Origin: Sideroxydans sp.
GTDB taxonomy: Bacteria > Pseudomonadota > Gammaproteobacteria > Burkholderiales > Gallionellaceae
DNA length: 64,000 nt
NCBI GenBank assembly: GCA_028707175.1
Contig: JAQTUV010000003.1
Location: 372,001 to 436,000 of the forward strand
Direction: 5' to 3'
Position 1 is the first letter of the stretch; every line of letters starts with the position of its first letter. A program made the position numbers and the translations under genes. Positions 36,995 through 46,900 of this stretch are shown one piece after another. The notes under the pieces are model-generated. The model saw only the letters and a list, made by a program, of their open reading frames with translations, had not been told where the DNA came from and ran no database searches.

Positions 36995-37765
36995 CTAATT
37001 TTCCTTTCGGTACGCGCGTCGCTCATCCAGTTCACCTGCTTTGATGATCGCGCCATTTATATCTTTGATACCACGCAGCCCAACGCCATACGCCTTGAAT
37101 CCCATCCTCTCCCATTTGGGCTGGTAGTCGAGATTGTCATGTTGGTGACCATGAAAACTTTTCAGCACACCCATACTGGTCGCCAATTCATCAATCGCCA
37201 TGAAGCCGTGCGGATGGCAGGATGGTGCTTCGTGCGTCACCAAGATGTCGGCTTCTTGCGCGGCGAGTTGGTAGTAGTCGTTACTGAATATCGTGGAGCG
37301 ATGCTTGAGCTGCTTGCCTCGCGCTTTAGCGAGTTGGCTTTGCACTGCGCTACTTGGATTACTCGCCATCGCAAGCATGCGCCCTACTTCTGAGCGCACC
37401 ATGTAGTCGTCATAGCTTTCGTAGTTTGGATAATTATCGAGCGGATTGGGCCACCAAACCTCTTGCCGAAACACCCCGCCCAGCCCCGCCACCCGCACCC
37501 CGTCGATCTCTACGACTTTGCCATGTAGGTTGCGTTGCGCCAATTTAGACTCAGTCAGGTACGCGAGATGCGCTTCGCTGTCTGCATCGTGGTTGCCGTG
37601 GATATACCAGACCTCGGTCTTACCCACGACCTTGTGCAACTCCTCATGCAATGGGCGCTGCGCTTCGATATCACCCAGCAAGATGATGGCGGCAGGACGA
37701 TGCTCGTCCACGGCACGTTCAACGTGCGCGAACTTTCCATGAACATCACCAAAAAATAGGATCAT
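36995..37765 (-). CDS. metallophosphoesterase
   Basis: 256 residues with LFFGDVHGKF, ILLGDIEAQ, WYIHGNHDADSE, LVTHEAPS and SFHGHQHDNLDY, the five phosphoesterase motifs. Sequence is distinct from the neighbouring one, so this is not a recent duplicate. It starts 12 bases after the HAD gene's stop, so the two are one operon. Confidence 0.88.
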   Translation of the reverse strand: MILFFGDVHGKFAHVERAVDEHRPAAIILLGDIEAQRPLHEELHKVVGKTEVWYIHGNHDADSEAHLAYLTESKLAQRNLHGKVVEIDGVRVAGLGGVFRQEVWWPNPLDNYPNYESYDDYMVRSEVGRMLAMASNPSSAVQSQLAKARGKQLKHRSTIFSNDYYQLAAQEADILVTHEAPSCHPHGFMAIDELATSMGVLKSFHGHQHDNLDYQPKWERMGFKAYGVGLRGIKDINGAIIKAGELDERRAYRKEN

Positions 37766-37777
37766 CTCAACCGCCCT

Positions 37778-38320
37778 CTACCAGCACGAACTATGCAACA
37801 AGCGAATCGGTTTCCCTTCCCGCTCCCCACCTGTCTCACGTAGACGCAACAACTTCGTCTGCAACTCCCGCTGCGTCGTTTCTACCCCAAGCCCTAACCA
37901 GTGATCGGTATGTACCAAAGCATCACGTCCCGATTCAGGCCAACGCTCATCGTCGTCATCAATCGCCAACCAGTTGATGATTTGGTGACGGCTAACGTAC
38001 TCAGCGATTTGCTCATAACGTGTCAGGCTACCCCAGCGATATTGCTCTTTAGCACTATGCCAAGTCGAGCCAGCGACACGTTCTTGCAATGCTTTAGGAA
38101 GATACGCCTTTACATCATCGAAGCGCTTCAAGCTCGAACACCACGATGTGCTCAGCACGATATTCACCTCAGGGAATGGCTCAAGCAAAGTGGCCAGCAA
38201 CTCTGCATGCTCGAACAATTGATGTTCAGGCCCAGCTTCCAGCACGATGCCGCGCCCGTGGTATTTATAAACCTCGGAGGGGTGAAGTACACCGTCAAAA
38301 TCTAAGAAAAGAATCGTCAT
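37778..38320 (-). CDS. HAD domain protein of the Swiss-Army-Knife RNA-repair type
   Basis: 180 residues. MTILFLDFDGVLHPSE is HAD motif I, NIVLSTSWC is motif II, and INWLAIDDDDERWPESGRDAL is motif IV. The sequence pattern FLDFDGVLHP...STSW...AIDDD fits the HAD_SAK group proposed to act as phosphatase in RNA-repair contexts. Placed directly before a metallophosphoesterase, which is consistent with end-processing of a nucleic acid, but the substrate is not shown. Its first codon is an ATG with a weak ribosome site. Confidence 0.75.
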   Translation of the reverse strand: MTILFLDFDGVLHPSEVYKYHGRGIVLEAGPEHQLFEHAELLATLLEPFPEVNIVLSTSWCSSLKRFDDVKAYLPKALQERVAGSTWHSAKEQYRWGSLTRYEQIAEYVSRHQIINWLAIDDDDERWPESGRDALVHTDHWLGLGVETTQRELQTKLLRLRETGGEREGKPIRLLHSSCW

Positions 38321-38428
38321 GTCTCAACTCGCATCAACTAACCAAGCGCAAGATTGCCTTGGGTATTGATGAAACGATTAAGGCGATGAGATTTTGAAAT
38401 TGCCTGAACGATAAAGCAATTTCGATGT

Positions 38429-39490
38429 TCATCGAACGCTTGGCTCCAGCGCAGTGACTGAATCTACCAGCCCACTGGCTTGTATATTTTTGAGCACATC
38501 TTGCTCAAGATTTTCATTCACCCTCACCCGATACTGACCAAACTCCCCTGGCCCATCCACGATGCTGGCATTGAGCTGAGTGAGTAATTTGCGGATGTCG
38601 ACTGCTTTGGCATCTGGCTTGAAATACACTTCAAGATAGGCGTAGTTCACTGGAGCTTGAGGTACGGCGCGATATTCCTGAGAGTGTTCATATCTCAATT
38701 CATCCTTGGACTGCCCCCCCATCATGTTGGCGATGATGACGGTCTGCACCAACATCACACTCGCCGCTATCGCCCAACCTACATTGGTATTAAAGCGGCT
38801 GCGTTGCGGAAGTTGAACCACATTGCTAGTTGAATGCTGTTGTTCCAAGGTTTGTGCGGCAGTGCGATAAAGGGTTTGGTATTGCCTACGCGAATCTTCT
38901 GGGTGAGTGATACAGGTTCCAGAAAGTACCACTGCTCCGCTATGCGTTTTAAGTGGAGCAACGAACCCAGCACGAGCCCCCCCTCCTTCTTCGCACTCTC
39001 CATTGGCGACTTCGCGCATCGCTGCCATTCGGTCAGAAGCTAGCAGTGCTAATACTTTGCTGCCCTTGCTGATATCTACTGATACAGGATTCCATGTCTG
39101 CACCATGGCAGCGATTGGGTCGAACGGTTCATCCTTAGGTTCAAGCAATACATCTCGGTTAGACGCATAGTCAGTTTCAGGTGATACAAACCAGCCAGAC
39201 CAAACTTTCCCAACCTTGGGATGATCGAGTAACACGCACGATGGGGCTAGGTTGTTCTGCAGTCCATCAAAGCGCCATATCTGCCCTGCTTTTGGCTGGG
39301 TATCAAAGTGCGCTTCGCGAGTGGCGATGCGCTTGCGCACCTTGTCGCGGATGAAAGCGGGCATCTCACTATCGACTATATCGACAGATTCACTCGACGT
39401 CTCCGATCTGTCGGGGAAATGCAGCACACTCCCCGAACCATTTTGTAGCTTACTTGCGATCACTTCTATTGGCGGCCAGAGACTTCTCAT
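38429..39490 (-). CDS. membrane protein, putative anti-sigma-like partner
   Basis: 353 residues: long soluble N-terminal part with PKAGQIWRFDGL and CVLLDHPKVGKVWSGWFVSPE, one membrane helix at about 237-257 (VGWAIAASVMLVQTVIIANMM), and a periplasmic C-terminal domain AYLEVYFKPDAKAVDIRKLLTQLNASIVDGPGEFGQYRVRV. That last domain resembles the C-terminal domain often found in membrane anti-sigma proteins and protease prodomains. The ATG overlaps the sigma-like gene's stop as ATGA, so stoichiometric production with it is likely. No zinc-finger anti-sigma motif is present. Confidence 0.62.
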   Translation of the reverse strand: MRSLWPPIEVIASKLQNGSGSVLHFPDRSETSSESVDIVDSEMPAFIRDKVRKRIATREAHFDTQPKAGQIWRFDGLQNNLAPSCVLLDHPKVGKVWSGWFVSPETDYASNRDVLLEPKDEPFDPIAAMVQTWNPVSVDISKGSKVLALLASDRMAAMREVANGECEEGGGARAGFVAPLKTHSGAVVLSGTCITHPEDSRRQYQTLYRTAAQTLEQQHSTSNVVQLPQRSRFNTNVGWAIAASVMLVQTVIIANMMGGQSKDELRYEHSQEYRAVPQAPVNYAYLEVYFKPDAKAVDIRKLLTQLNASIVDGPGEFGQYRVRVNENLEQDVLKNIQASGLVDSVTALEPSVR

Positions 39491-40212
39491 CTCAAGCTCC
39501 GTTTCTGTTGATGCTGATGTAACGATTCATGACACAAGATTTTTAAAGCCGAGATGACAGCAGGGTTCGGACTGAGCTCCAAACCGAGTTCTTTTGATAA
39601 CCAGCTCCCGATTTGGGTAGATTCGTAGCCATCCCCAAACTCCCCTTTCTTGCGCGTGATGCCCAGTTGATTGGCGCGATAGTGATAGGAGGGAATGCGG
39701 TATTGCTCGGCTAACTTATAGAGTGGCTCGGGTGCATCCGCACAGGCATGCAGCGCCAGATAGATGCGGCCGACATCATCCAGTTGTTCGAGGAATGCTT
39801 GGGCTTGGGTCTGCACGGCTTGATGCGTAAGTTTGTAATCCACGAATTCAGAATCTGCAGGAGAAAGTGCGTTAGCTGACTCTCCGCAGCTTCGTTCCAC
39901 CTCACTCCAATCTTCAATCAGATCGGTCGTGCGCAATCCTGCGCTGCGATACACATCGGTGAGATAGTTATTGAAGTAGCTGCACAGTTCATTCGCACCA
40001 TACGGGCAGGCGCTATTGTGTTTGGCTGGCTCAAACACCTTGAGCAGGAAGAAATCTTGGATGTAATACTCTTTCTTCTCAGGAAGTGAGTTGAGGATGT
40101 GTGGATTGCTACGTTTGAGAATACTGACGACGAACTGGTACAACTCACCCCATTCAGCTTCGGTCAGTTCATCACGGCTTTTCCAAAGCTGAAGGAGACG
40201 GTCTGTTTGCAT
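39487..40212 (-). CDS. divergent sigma-70/ECF-like protein
   Basis: 241 residues. EKKEYYIQDFFLLKVFEP...LCSYFNNYLTDVYRSAGLRT resembles region 2 of ECF sigma factors, and the C-terminal VGRIYLALHACADAPEPLYKLAEQYRIPSYHYRANQLGI resembles region 4 with a loose helix-turn-helix. Similarity is weak; it could instead be a DNA-binding adaptor. Coupled by a four-base overlap to the membrane protein gene and 46 bases after the caspase-like gene. Confidence 0.6.
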   Translation of the reverse strand: MQTDRLLQLWKSRDELTEAEWGELYQFVVSILKRSNPHILNSLPEKKEYYIQDFFLLKVFEPAKHNSACPYGANELCSYFNNYLTDVYRSAGLRTTDLIEDWSEVERSCGESANALSPADSEFVDYKLTHQAVQTQAQAFLEQLDDVGRIYLALHACADAPEPLYKLAEQYRIPSYHYRANQLGITRKKGEFGDGYESTQIGSWLSKELGLELSPNPAVISALKILCHESLHQHQQKRSLR

Positions 40213-40258
40213 AGATTAGGCTGTTATTTTTTTAAGGAATATACCATAGGGAATACAC

Positions 40259-41605
40259 CTATTTGGCTGCCTGACCAATGTCCCGTTGAAAACCTTTTAG
40301 CATCCCGCTAACCGTATTCATATCAAGCTTCTCGCCTAACATCACAGACACTTCAAGCAAGTTTCGTTGTGCCGAAAGATATCCCTGATCTGCCGCCAAC
40401 TTGAAATAGCGCTGCGCCTGCGGATAGTCCGATTTGACACCGATGCCATCCATATAGATCGCACCTAAGTTGTTCTGCGCCACGGGGTAACCCTGCTTAG
40501 CAGCCGCCTTGGTCCAACTCAACATCTTGGGGTTACTGCGCGGTATGCCTCTGCCATCTTGCTGCCCTTTACCCAGTAGATACGCCCAACCTAATGTGGT
40601 TTGAGCGACAACATCACCACGCTTGGCTTTGGCTTCCAACGCGGGCAATTCGTCTAGCGTGAGATTGCGTGCATTGATCTCGATTTCGTAACCTTCACGG
40701 TTGTAATCACGCGCGGTGTGTGTCGGCTTTGCGGGTTTGCTCTCAAGCAATGAAGGTTTTGACGCAACAGCGGAAGGCGGTTGGGGGATGCTGGGGACTG
40801 GCACCAAGGCGGGTGCGCTGACGGGTTTGATTACATCGCTCGGCGGCACAAAATAAAAATCGCCCATGAGTGATGAACTCTCCCACGGAATCTGACGATC
40901 ATTGGTTTCTTTGGTGACCGCGATACGCACTTCCTTAAAAAGTTGTTCAACTGGCATGGCAGGTATCGACAACTTATCGACTAGGTGGCGGGTATAAACG
41001 CTATTCGAACCGTCACCATCTTTAGCCAATGATCCAGGCTCTGTTGAGAAAGCGATGAGTGTTCCTTTGGGGGCTCCCATCTGAGCCAGACCAACATTGC
41101 CTGAGCGTGTCACTCGTGCGAAGGGATTATTACGGCACGCATCTAACACGAGCAAATTCACCCGAGTCTTCGCACTATCCATACGCGACAGAACAAGATT
41201 GGCATCTATGCCGCGAAACTCGATGTCATCTTCATGCTGGATATCCGCATCCACTGGGATCAAGAAGTTTCTTCCTTTGATCTGCATGCCGTGACCAGCG
41301 TAGTAGAACAAACCAACCCCGCCCTCTTTGAGTAGTTTGCGGAACTCTCCGATGGATTGATGCATGCCTTCACGGTTCATGTTCTCGCGCAAGATGACTT
41401 GGAAGCCTAACTTCTCAAGCTTGGCTGCAACAGCTCTGGCATCGTTCACAGGATTGCGCAGCGCACCGTTCTGATAGTTTCCGTTGCCAATGACTAACGC
41501 CGCACGCGACTCTTCCACATTCGGGCTAGCTGCCTGAACGGTTGAAGAAACTATCGCGAAGATAACCAATAGAGTTGTGCTAAAGCGGTTCAATGTAATT
41601 CTCAT
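40259..41605 (-). CDS. secreted caspase-fold (peptidase C14) protein with Sel1 repeats
   Basis: 448 residues from ATG 41605. A signal peptide (LLVIFAIVSSTVQAA, cleavage near 25) is followed by a caspase domain: RAALVIGNGNYQNGALRNPVNDARAVAAKL, catalytic His105 in YYAGHGMQ and catalytic Cys157 in LDACRNNPF. After a proline-rich linker come about three Sel1/TPR repeats (RGDVVAQTTLGWAYLLGKG; QGYPVAQNNLGAIYMDGIG; QGYLSAQRNLLEV). Both catalytic residues are present. The track's start at 41662 adds 19 residues ahead of the signal peptide and overlaps the small ORF. Export puts this protease in the periplasm, unlike cytoplasmic bacterial caspases. Confidence 0.88.
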   Translation of the reverse strand: MRITLNRFSTTLLVIFAIVSSTVQAASPNVEESRAALVIGNGNYQNGALRNPVNDARAVAAKLEKLGFQVILRENMNREGMHQSIGEFRKLLKEGGVGLFYYAGHGMQIKGRNFLIPVDADIQHEDDIEFRGIDANLVLSRMDSAKTRVNLLVLDACRNNPFARVTRSGNVGLAQMGAPKGTLIAFSTEPGSLAKDGDGSNSVYTRHLVDKLSIPAMPVEQLFKEVRIAVTKETNDRQIPWESSSLMGDFYFVPPSDVIKPVSAPALVPVPSIPQPPSAVASKPSLLESKPAKPTHTARDYNREGYEIEINARNLTLDELPALEAKAKRGDVVAQTTLGWAYLLGKGQQDGRGIPRSNPKMLSWTKAAAKQGYPVAQNNLGAIYMDGIGVKSDYPQAQRYFKLAADQGYLSAQRNLLEVSVMLGEKLDMNTVSGMLKGFQRDIGQAAK

Positions 41606-41645
41606 CAGTATCGGATTTATAGCGTCCCGCAGAGTATCAAGGTCT

Positions 41646-41813
41646 TTATTGATCTGCCACAAATATCAGCTTGGCATCCAGATCATGACGTAACCACAAG
41701 AACATATCCCTTGCCGCCGCCTCGACCTTGGTCAGAGAGAAGCACTCATCGACCAATCCAGTCTGGCACTCGATGAAGGACTCCCTCTGATTCACTCTTT
41801 CGCTTTCAGACAT
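41646..41813 (-). CDS. 55-residue ORF between AAA ATPase and caspase genes
   Basis: Reading the minus strand by eye, an ATG begins on the very base after the AAA gene's TAG and stays open for 55 codons: MSESERVNQRESFIECQTGL...LFIVADQ-like end with TAA at 41646. It is acidic, with two cysteines and a helical WLRHDLDAKLIF tail. It is too short for the ORF track. Back-to-back stop and start suggest re-initiation after the AAA gene. No family recognised; a small partner of one of its neighbours is the simplest guess. Confidence 0.6.
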   Translation of the reverse strand: MSESERVNQRESFIECQTGLVDECFSLTKVEAAARDMFLWLRHDLDAKLIFVADQ

Positions 41814-43796
41814 CTAAACAAACCCCATTGGGCGAGGCACCTTCACCTCCGGTAGTCTCAAGTGTTGAGCCCTCAAGGGAACTGAGACTTTCTGTTGCCC
41901 CACCTTGAGTTCACGACACGCGCGTTGCATCGCGAGCAATATCTCGCGCTTCAGCTCGCGGCCGTTCAACTCTTCGCAGCCCGCCAGCGCCTCAAGCATA
42001 CCTGGAGCGAGCTCGGGTGACAGAAAGCCCTGAAACCCCTCTTGCTCTAGCAATTCCTGATAGGTCGTCTTTACCATCATGCAACGCCCCGCGTAATCCA
42101 ATGGTTGGACTTCGATGTGATGAAAGCGGGACACCAAAGGTTCAGGTAGCTCACTGATGTCATTCGCTGTCGCGATGAACGATGCATGGGATATGTCCAA
42201 TGGAATGTCAATGAACGAATCCTTAAAGCACTTCGACGATTCCTTCTCAAGCAACAGCAAGATAACGGACAAAGGATCGCTCTTCTCGTCCTTCTTCGTC
42301 TTGTCGATCTCATCCAACAGGAAAATCGGATTGGCGATGTCTTGCGTTGCAAACAGATGTGCCACCGTCCCCTCGCCAGCCGTTCCCCAGTAGCGGCTCA
42401 GGCCACAGATTCTGAAAGCATCAGGCACGCCAGCCAATTGAATATCCGCAAACGCAACGCCCAATATCTTGGCGATGCGCTTGATGTAGCGAGTCTTGCC
42501 CACGCCAGGGGCACCAGATAAAAGCAAGGGAGGCAATTGTGCAGAACGCCCAGTGATCATCTGCGCATGCAGCGTATTGATGATCAGCTCGGTCACTTCT
42601 GCAAAGTTGGGTTGCTCTTCCCCCAGCCTTTCGATTTCGGCCAGCGCTTGGGCCGGCACGTGCATCACCTTCTTGGGCTTAGTGATGCCCTTCAGACCAC
42701 CTAACCTTTTCTCATTATCTTTGTCCGACTCCTGCCCCAATCGCTCATGGAACAACTTGGAGTCGCAGACGGTGATGAAGGATTCAAGAGCGGTCTCTTG
42801 CTTTTGATCAGGTTCGATGTTTTGGATCGATTCACTCACCTCTGCCTCCACTTTGTCTGGATGGTTTTTTAGAACATTGTCTAGCTCAGCTCCGAGCTTG
42901 ATCGATAGAACATGTTTTTGACCAAGATAGGTATTCGACTTAGTCATCGCAGATCTTAGAATCGTCTTTGAGCGATCTGCCATTCCCATCTTGAAACACG
43001 CCCTTGCCAAACGTCCATGAGCCATCAGCGTCTCTTCGTGATATTCCCCATGAATACTTGTCAATGCAGAAACGTTGAACTCAAGTAGTGACAGTGCCTT
43101 TTGGTTTTCCCCTGCTTGCAGTAGGCAGGCAGCAGTTTGGTGATTTGCCTCCAAAGTCGATGGATGCGTATCACCCAATATCCCTTTGCGAATCTGGCGA
43201 ACCTCTTCCATGTAACCTACCGAACCAGAGACATCGCACGCAAAATATCCTTTTGCCAATTCGGACGCAGACGTATCGTCCTGATATCCGCCTTCTGGAC
43301 GACAATCAAGAGCACCCTCAAGTGCCTGCTTATAGAAAGCTTCGTACAGCGGATCAACGGAGCAGAGATTTCCAATCAATTCCAATGAATCGACAATCCG
43401 AACGATCGAATCACTGATCCTTAGAATAGCTTCGCAATCGAATGCGTCGCCCTCAAGTCTTATAGAAACCTCAGCCAACGCCTTCGGCTCAGGCACCGTA
43501 TACCACTTGAATCCAGGAGCGATCTCATCGAGCCGATCATTGATAGCGTTAAAGAAGATCAGTAGCAAACCATTCACCCCAAAGGCCTCATCCACATCGA
43601 GATTCTTGCCTTGGATAGTGAACTGAATGTCCTGCGCGCCGAAATGATCCTGCAACTTCTGCGAGAGCGCAGTCACCACATCAAACCTCAGCGGCTTTTT
43701 GCAACTAATTTCCATCCTTCTAAGCAGATCCTCGATATCTCTCTGCCTTTGCATATCTTGAGTATCAGAAAATACTTTTGTGTTTTGCTGTGACAT
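41814..43796 (-). CDS. AAA+ ATPase with N-terminal TPR-like repeats
   Basis: 660 residues. The first 180 residues are of unknown fold; about 195-310 hold kinesin-light-chain-like TPRs (RKGILGDTHPSTLEANHQTAACLLQAGENQKALSLLEFNV; HGEYHEETLMAHGRLARACFKMG). The AAA+ module has Walker A GAPGVGKT at 428-435, Walker B IFLLDEID at 491-498, sensor-1 FIATAND and an arginine-finger-like LVSRFHH. The AAA part resembles Lon, but no Ser-Lys protease domain follows. Probably a remodelling ATPase recruited by TPR-mediated binding. It is the first gene of the AAA-sORF-caspase-sigma-membrane protein run. Confidence 0.85.
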   Translation of the reverse strand: MSQQNTKVFSDTQDMQRQRDIEDLLRRMEISCKKPLRFDVVTALSQKLQDHFGAQDIQFTIQGKNLDVDEAFGVNGLLLIFFNAINDRLDEIAPGFKWYTVPEPKALAEVSIRLEGDAFDCEAILRISDSIVRIVDSLELIGNLCSVDPLYEAFYKQALEGALDCRPEGGYQDDTSASELAKGYFACDVSGSVGYMEEVRQIRKGILGDTHPSTLEANHQTAACLLQAGENQKALSLLEFNVSALTSIHGEYHEETLMAHGRLARACFKMGMADRSKTILRSAMTKSNTYLGQKHVLSIKLGAELDNVLKNHPDKVEAEVSESIQNIEPDQKQETALESFITVCDSKLFHERLGQESDKDNEKRLGGLKGITKPKKVMHVPAQALAEIERLGEEQPNFAEVTELIINTLHAQMITGRSAQLPPLLLSGAPGVGKTRYIKRIAKILGVAFADIQLAGVPDAFRICGLSRYWGTAGEGTVAHLFATQDIANPIFLLDEIDKTKKDEKSDPLSVILLLLEKESSKCFKDSFIDIPLDISHASFIATANDISELPEPLVSRFHHIEVQPLDYAGRCMMVKTTYQELLEQEGFQGFLSPELAPGMLEALAGCEELNGRELKREILLAMQRACRELKVGQQKVSVPLRAQHLRLPEVKVPRPMGFV

Positions 43797-43896
43797 GTCT
43801 TGCCTCCAATTGCTGAGTTACACAATGGAAACGACAAATAGGGCTGGATTTTTAAAGCGAGGGAGAAATACTTAAGAATGTGGCTTATTCAGAACA

Positions 43897-43921
43897 GAGG
43901 GCTCCAATAGTTGGAGCCCTC
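43897..43921. terminator. hairpin after the coiled-coil/AsmA-like gene
   Basis: GAGGGCTCCAA, three bases, TTGGAGCCCTC: 11-bp perfect stem between the AAA gene and the end of the 1079-residue gene. No good T-run on either strand, so termination is possible but not certain. Confidence 0.5.
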
Positions 43922-43972
43922 CTAAACAAATACATAACGTTTAAATCTTGCGGACAAATTAATAATTCACAT

Positions 43973-46900
43973 TCACTTCGCTTGCAGTCTAGGTTCAACC
44001 GACGTTCCTGATAAGGCAAGAGCAGAACTACCCGCACGCATCTTAATTTCAGCGTTCAAGCTGCCAGATAGTTGATCGTTGGGGGCAACATCCATAGATC
44101 CACTGGCGCTCAACATACCTGATGCAATTTTTAGCTGGCGATAACGCTGATGATGATTCTCAATTTGTAAGGTACCAGTGAATTCATCAAAGTGAGTTCG
44201 TCCCCCTAACAGGTGGGTTCGACTCCCCAAACGCGCCGTTTCGACCACGTCCACACCATTGATGCTCCCCTTCTTGGCAGTGAAAGTCACTTCGACTTTC
44301 GGTGTCTCACCTAACTGCGCCAAATTAGCACTTTGCAAATTGTAGGAGCCATCTGCGAACACCTCCCCTGTCACACCATATTGCGGCAAAATTTTCACGA
44401 GTTCCATTGTCTTGGCTTGAAACCTTCCTTGGACTTGCCACCCTTTTAGCCAGCTCACCTTGCCATTCCCAGACAATATTCCATCGTAAGCATGCCCATC
44501 GATTTGATTGATGACAACCTCACCATGAGACAGATTTCCTTTGGCTGTAAAGTCACTAAATATGATCTGCGGCACAAAGGGTAATGAACGCTCTTTTATT
44601 CCAAAAGATATTTGCCAGTTACTATTTCCGCGCAACAGTTCGATGTTCATCTTCTCATCTTCACTGTGTAAGACAACCCTTGAAACTAGCTGGTCAGACA
44701 GCTCCACCCCGCCTCTTAGAACAGGCAATTTAAACCCCTCTGTCGCGACGGTTACGGAGGAAAGCGTCATATGCCTAATTGGATAGTGCTCATCCGCAGC
44801 CACATGGCTTAACCACTCTAAAGACTGCTCGAATGTCTTTCCATCTAACACCAAACTACTCAATTCCGCTTCACTAATAGCTTTTTGACTAGCAAAGATT
44901 TTTGTTACATCAAACTTCAACAACACGCTGTCAACTTTGACTTCTTCACCTTGACCAATCACTACATTTTTTAAGGACAGTGATGGGGTCGGCAACAGTG
45001 ATGCAGAGATACCGCCGACCTTAACCACTTGCGTAAATTGGTTAGAAAGACGCTTCTCAATGACGGGAATATAGTTCTGCATCGGCCACACCAAGGGAAG
45101 CACGAATAACGCAATCAAACTAACGAAAATTAGCCCGACGAATATCTTGCCGAGCGGAATCGAAGATGAACGCGACCTCGAACGAGTTGCTCTTCCTTGA
45201 GTAAGCGGCGCCTGCTGCACAACTTTCTCCGTTTGTACATTAGCTTGAAGCTTGGCACGTTGCTCGGCCTCGGCCCAAGCCTGCGCTTGCGCTGAGGATA
45301 AGGCCTGTTCTTCTATATCTATTTGAGCTTCTTGTGCTGCGTTGCTCTTGGCAAGCGCTAGTTCTGACTTTAATTTTTCTTTCGTCTCAGCCGCTTCTCG
45401 CTTAGCCGCTTCAGCTTCAGCTAACTTACTCTGCTCAGCCAAAAGTCTCTCTTCCTCTTTTTGCTTTAACTGCGCATTCTCCGATTTAATTTCATCTACT
45501 TTAGGTGCAGTGCTAAGCGCATTGATATGCAAAGCACTCAAATCAATTTTGAAGCTACCGGAACGTGTTGCAAAGGTATCCTTGTTAGCCACTTTCTTTT
45601 CAGGCGTTGGTTGATTCTCAGAATCCAACCGATCTGCAACTTCATTCACCAATACTCGGCTCTTTTCTTCCTCCACCTTTGCTTTAGCTGCATCAAATTC
45701 CGCTTTTTGACGCGCAGCCTCAGCCTCCTGCTTCACACGCACCTCCGCCAACGCCTTTGCGTCCAATTGCGCTTTTACTTTCACAGCTTCCAGCTCTGCT
45801 TTCACATTGATAGCATCTTGCTCTGCTTTCTGACGAAGTGCCTCTTGCTGTTTTTTTAGCAATAGTGCTTCTGCATCCCTAGCAGCTCGCTCTGCTGATT
45901 CTTGCTCCTGTTTGATGCGGGCAGCCTCAAGTTCTGTTTTTTGACGGGCTGTCTCCGCTTCCTGTTTAATACGTGCAGCCTCAAGCTCTGCTTTTTGACG
46001 GGCTGTCTCAGCTTCCTGTTTAATGCGTGCTGCCTCATGCTCTGCTTTTTGACGGGCTGTCTCAGCTTCCTGTTTAATGCGTGCTGCCTCATGCTCCGCT
46101 TTTTGACGGGCTGTCTCAGCCTCTTGTTTAGCGCGTGCCTCGGCCAGTTTTTTTGCCTCGACTTCAGCCTTTGCCTTAGCCTCTTCCAATTCAGCTCTAA
46201 TTTTTTCAGCCTCTTGCACCGCTTTAATTCGGGCTTGCTCTTGCTGCTCTTTTACTCGCGCGGCTTCAGCCTCTTTTTTGATTTTTTCTTCAGCTTCGGC
46301 TTTTGCGCGGGATATCGCTTCTTGCTCTGCCTTGACGCGCGCAGCCTCCTGCTCGACCTTTTGACGAGCAGCTTCAGCCTCATGCCTAGCGCGCTCTTCA
46401 GCCAAACTCTTCGCCTCAGCCTCCATACGTGCTTTGACCAGCTCTAACTCGGCCTTCGCCTTGGCAGCCTCTTCTATCGCTTTTAAGCGCTCAACTTCTA
46501 TTTGCTTCTTAATACGAGCAGCCTCTACCTCTCGCTTGACTCGCTCAGCCTCTTCAGCCTTTAAACGCAGCACAGCTTCTTGCTCAATCTTTAGACGTGC
46601 AGCCTCCTGTTCGGCCTTCAGACGAGCAGTTTCAGCTTCATGTTTGGCCCGAGCCTCAGCCAAAATTTTAGCCTCAGCCTCAATTCGTGCTTTAGCGGCT
46701 TCTAGATCGGCTTTGGTCTTACTCGCTTCTTGTTCCGATTTAACTTTGGCCGCTTCCAACTCAGCCTTGATCCGTGCAGCCTCTTGGGTTGCCCTCTGCA
46801 TTGCTTCATGCTCAAGCTTTTTAGCTTGTAACTCTTTTTCAACTCTTAACTTCTCAGCTGCTTCCTGAATGTTTTTTTGTTTACTAGCTTCAGCAGCCAA

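Noticed and set aside
45927-46139. Tandem repeats considered as CRISPR
   Set aside because: 54-bp units are directly adjacent with no variable spacers, and translate as a coiled coil.
45902-46447. 181-residue plus-strand ORF rich in Cys/Phe/Leu
   Set aside because: Antisense of the tandem repeats in the coiled-coil gene; repetition explains the long open frame.
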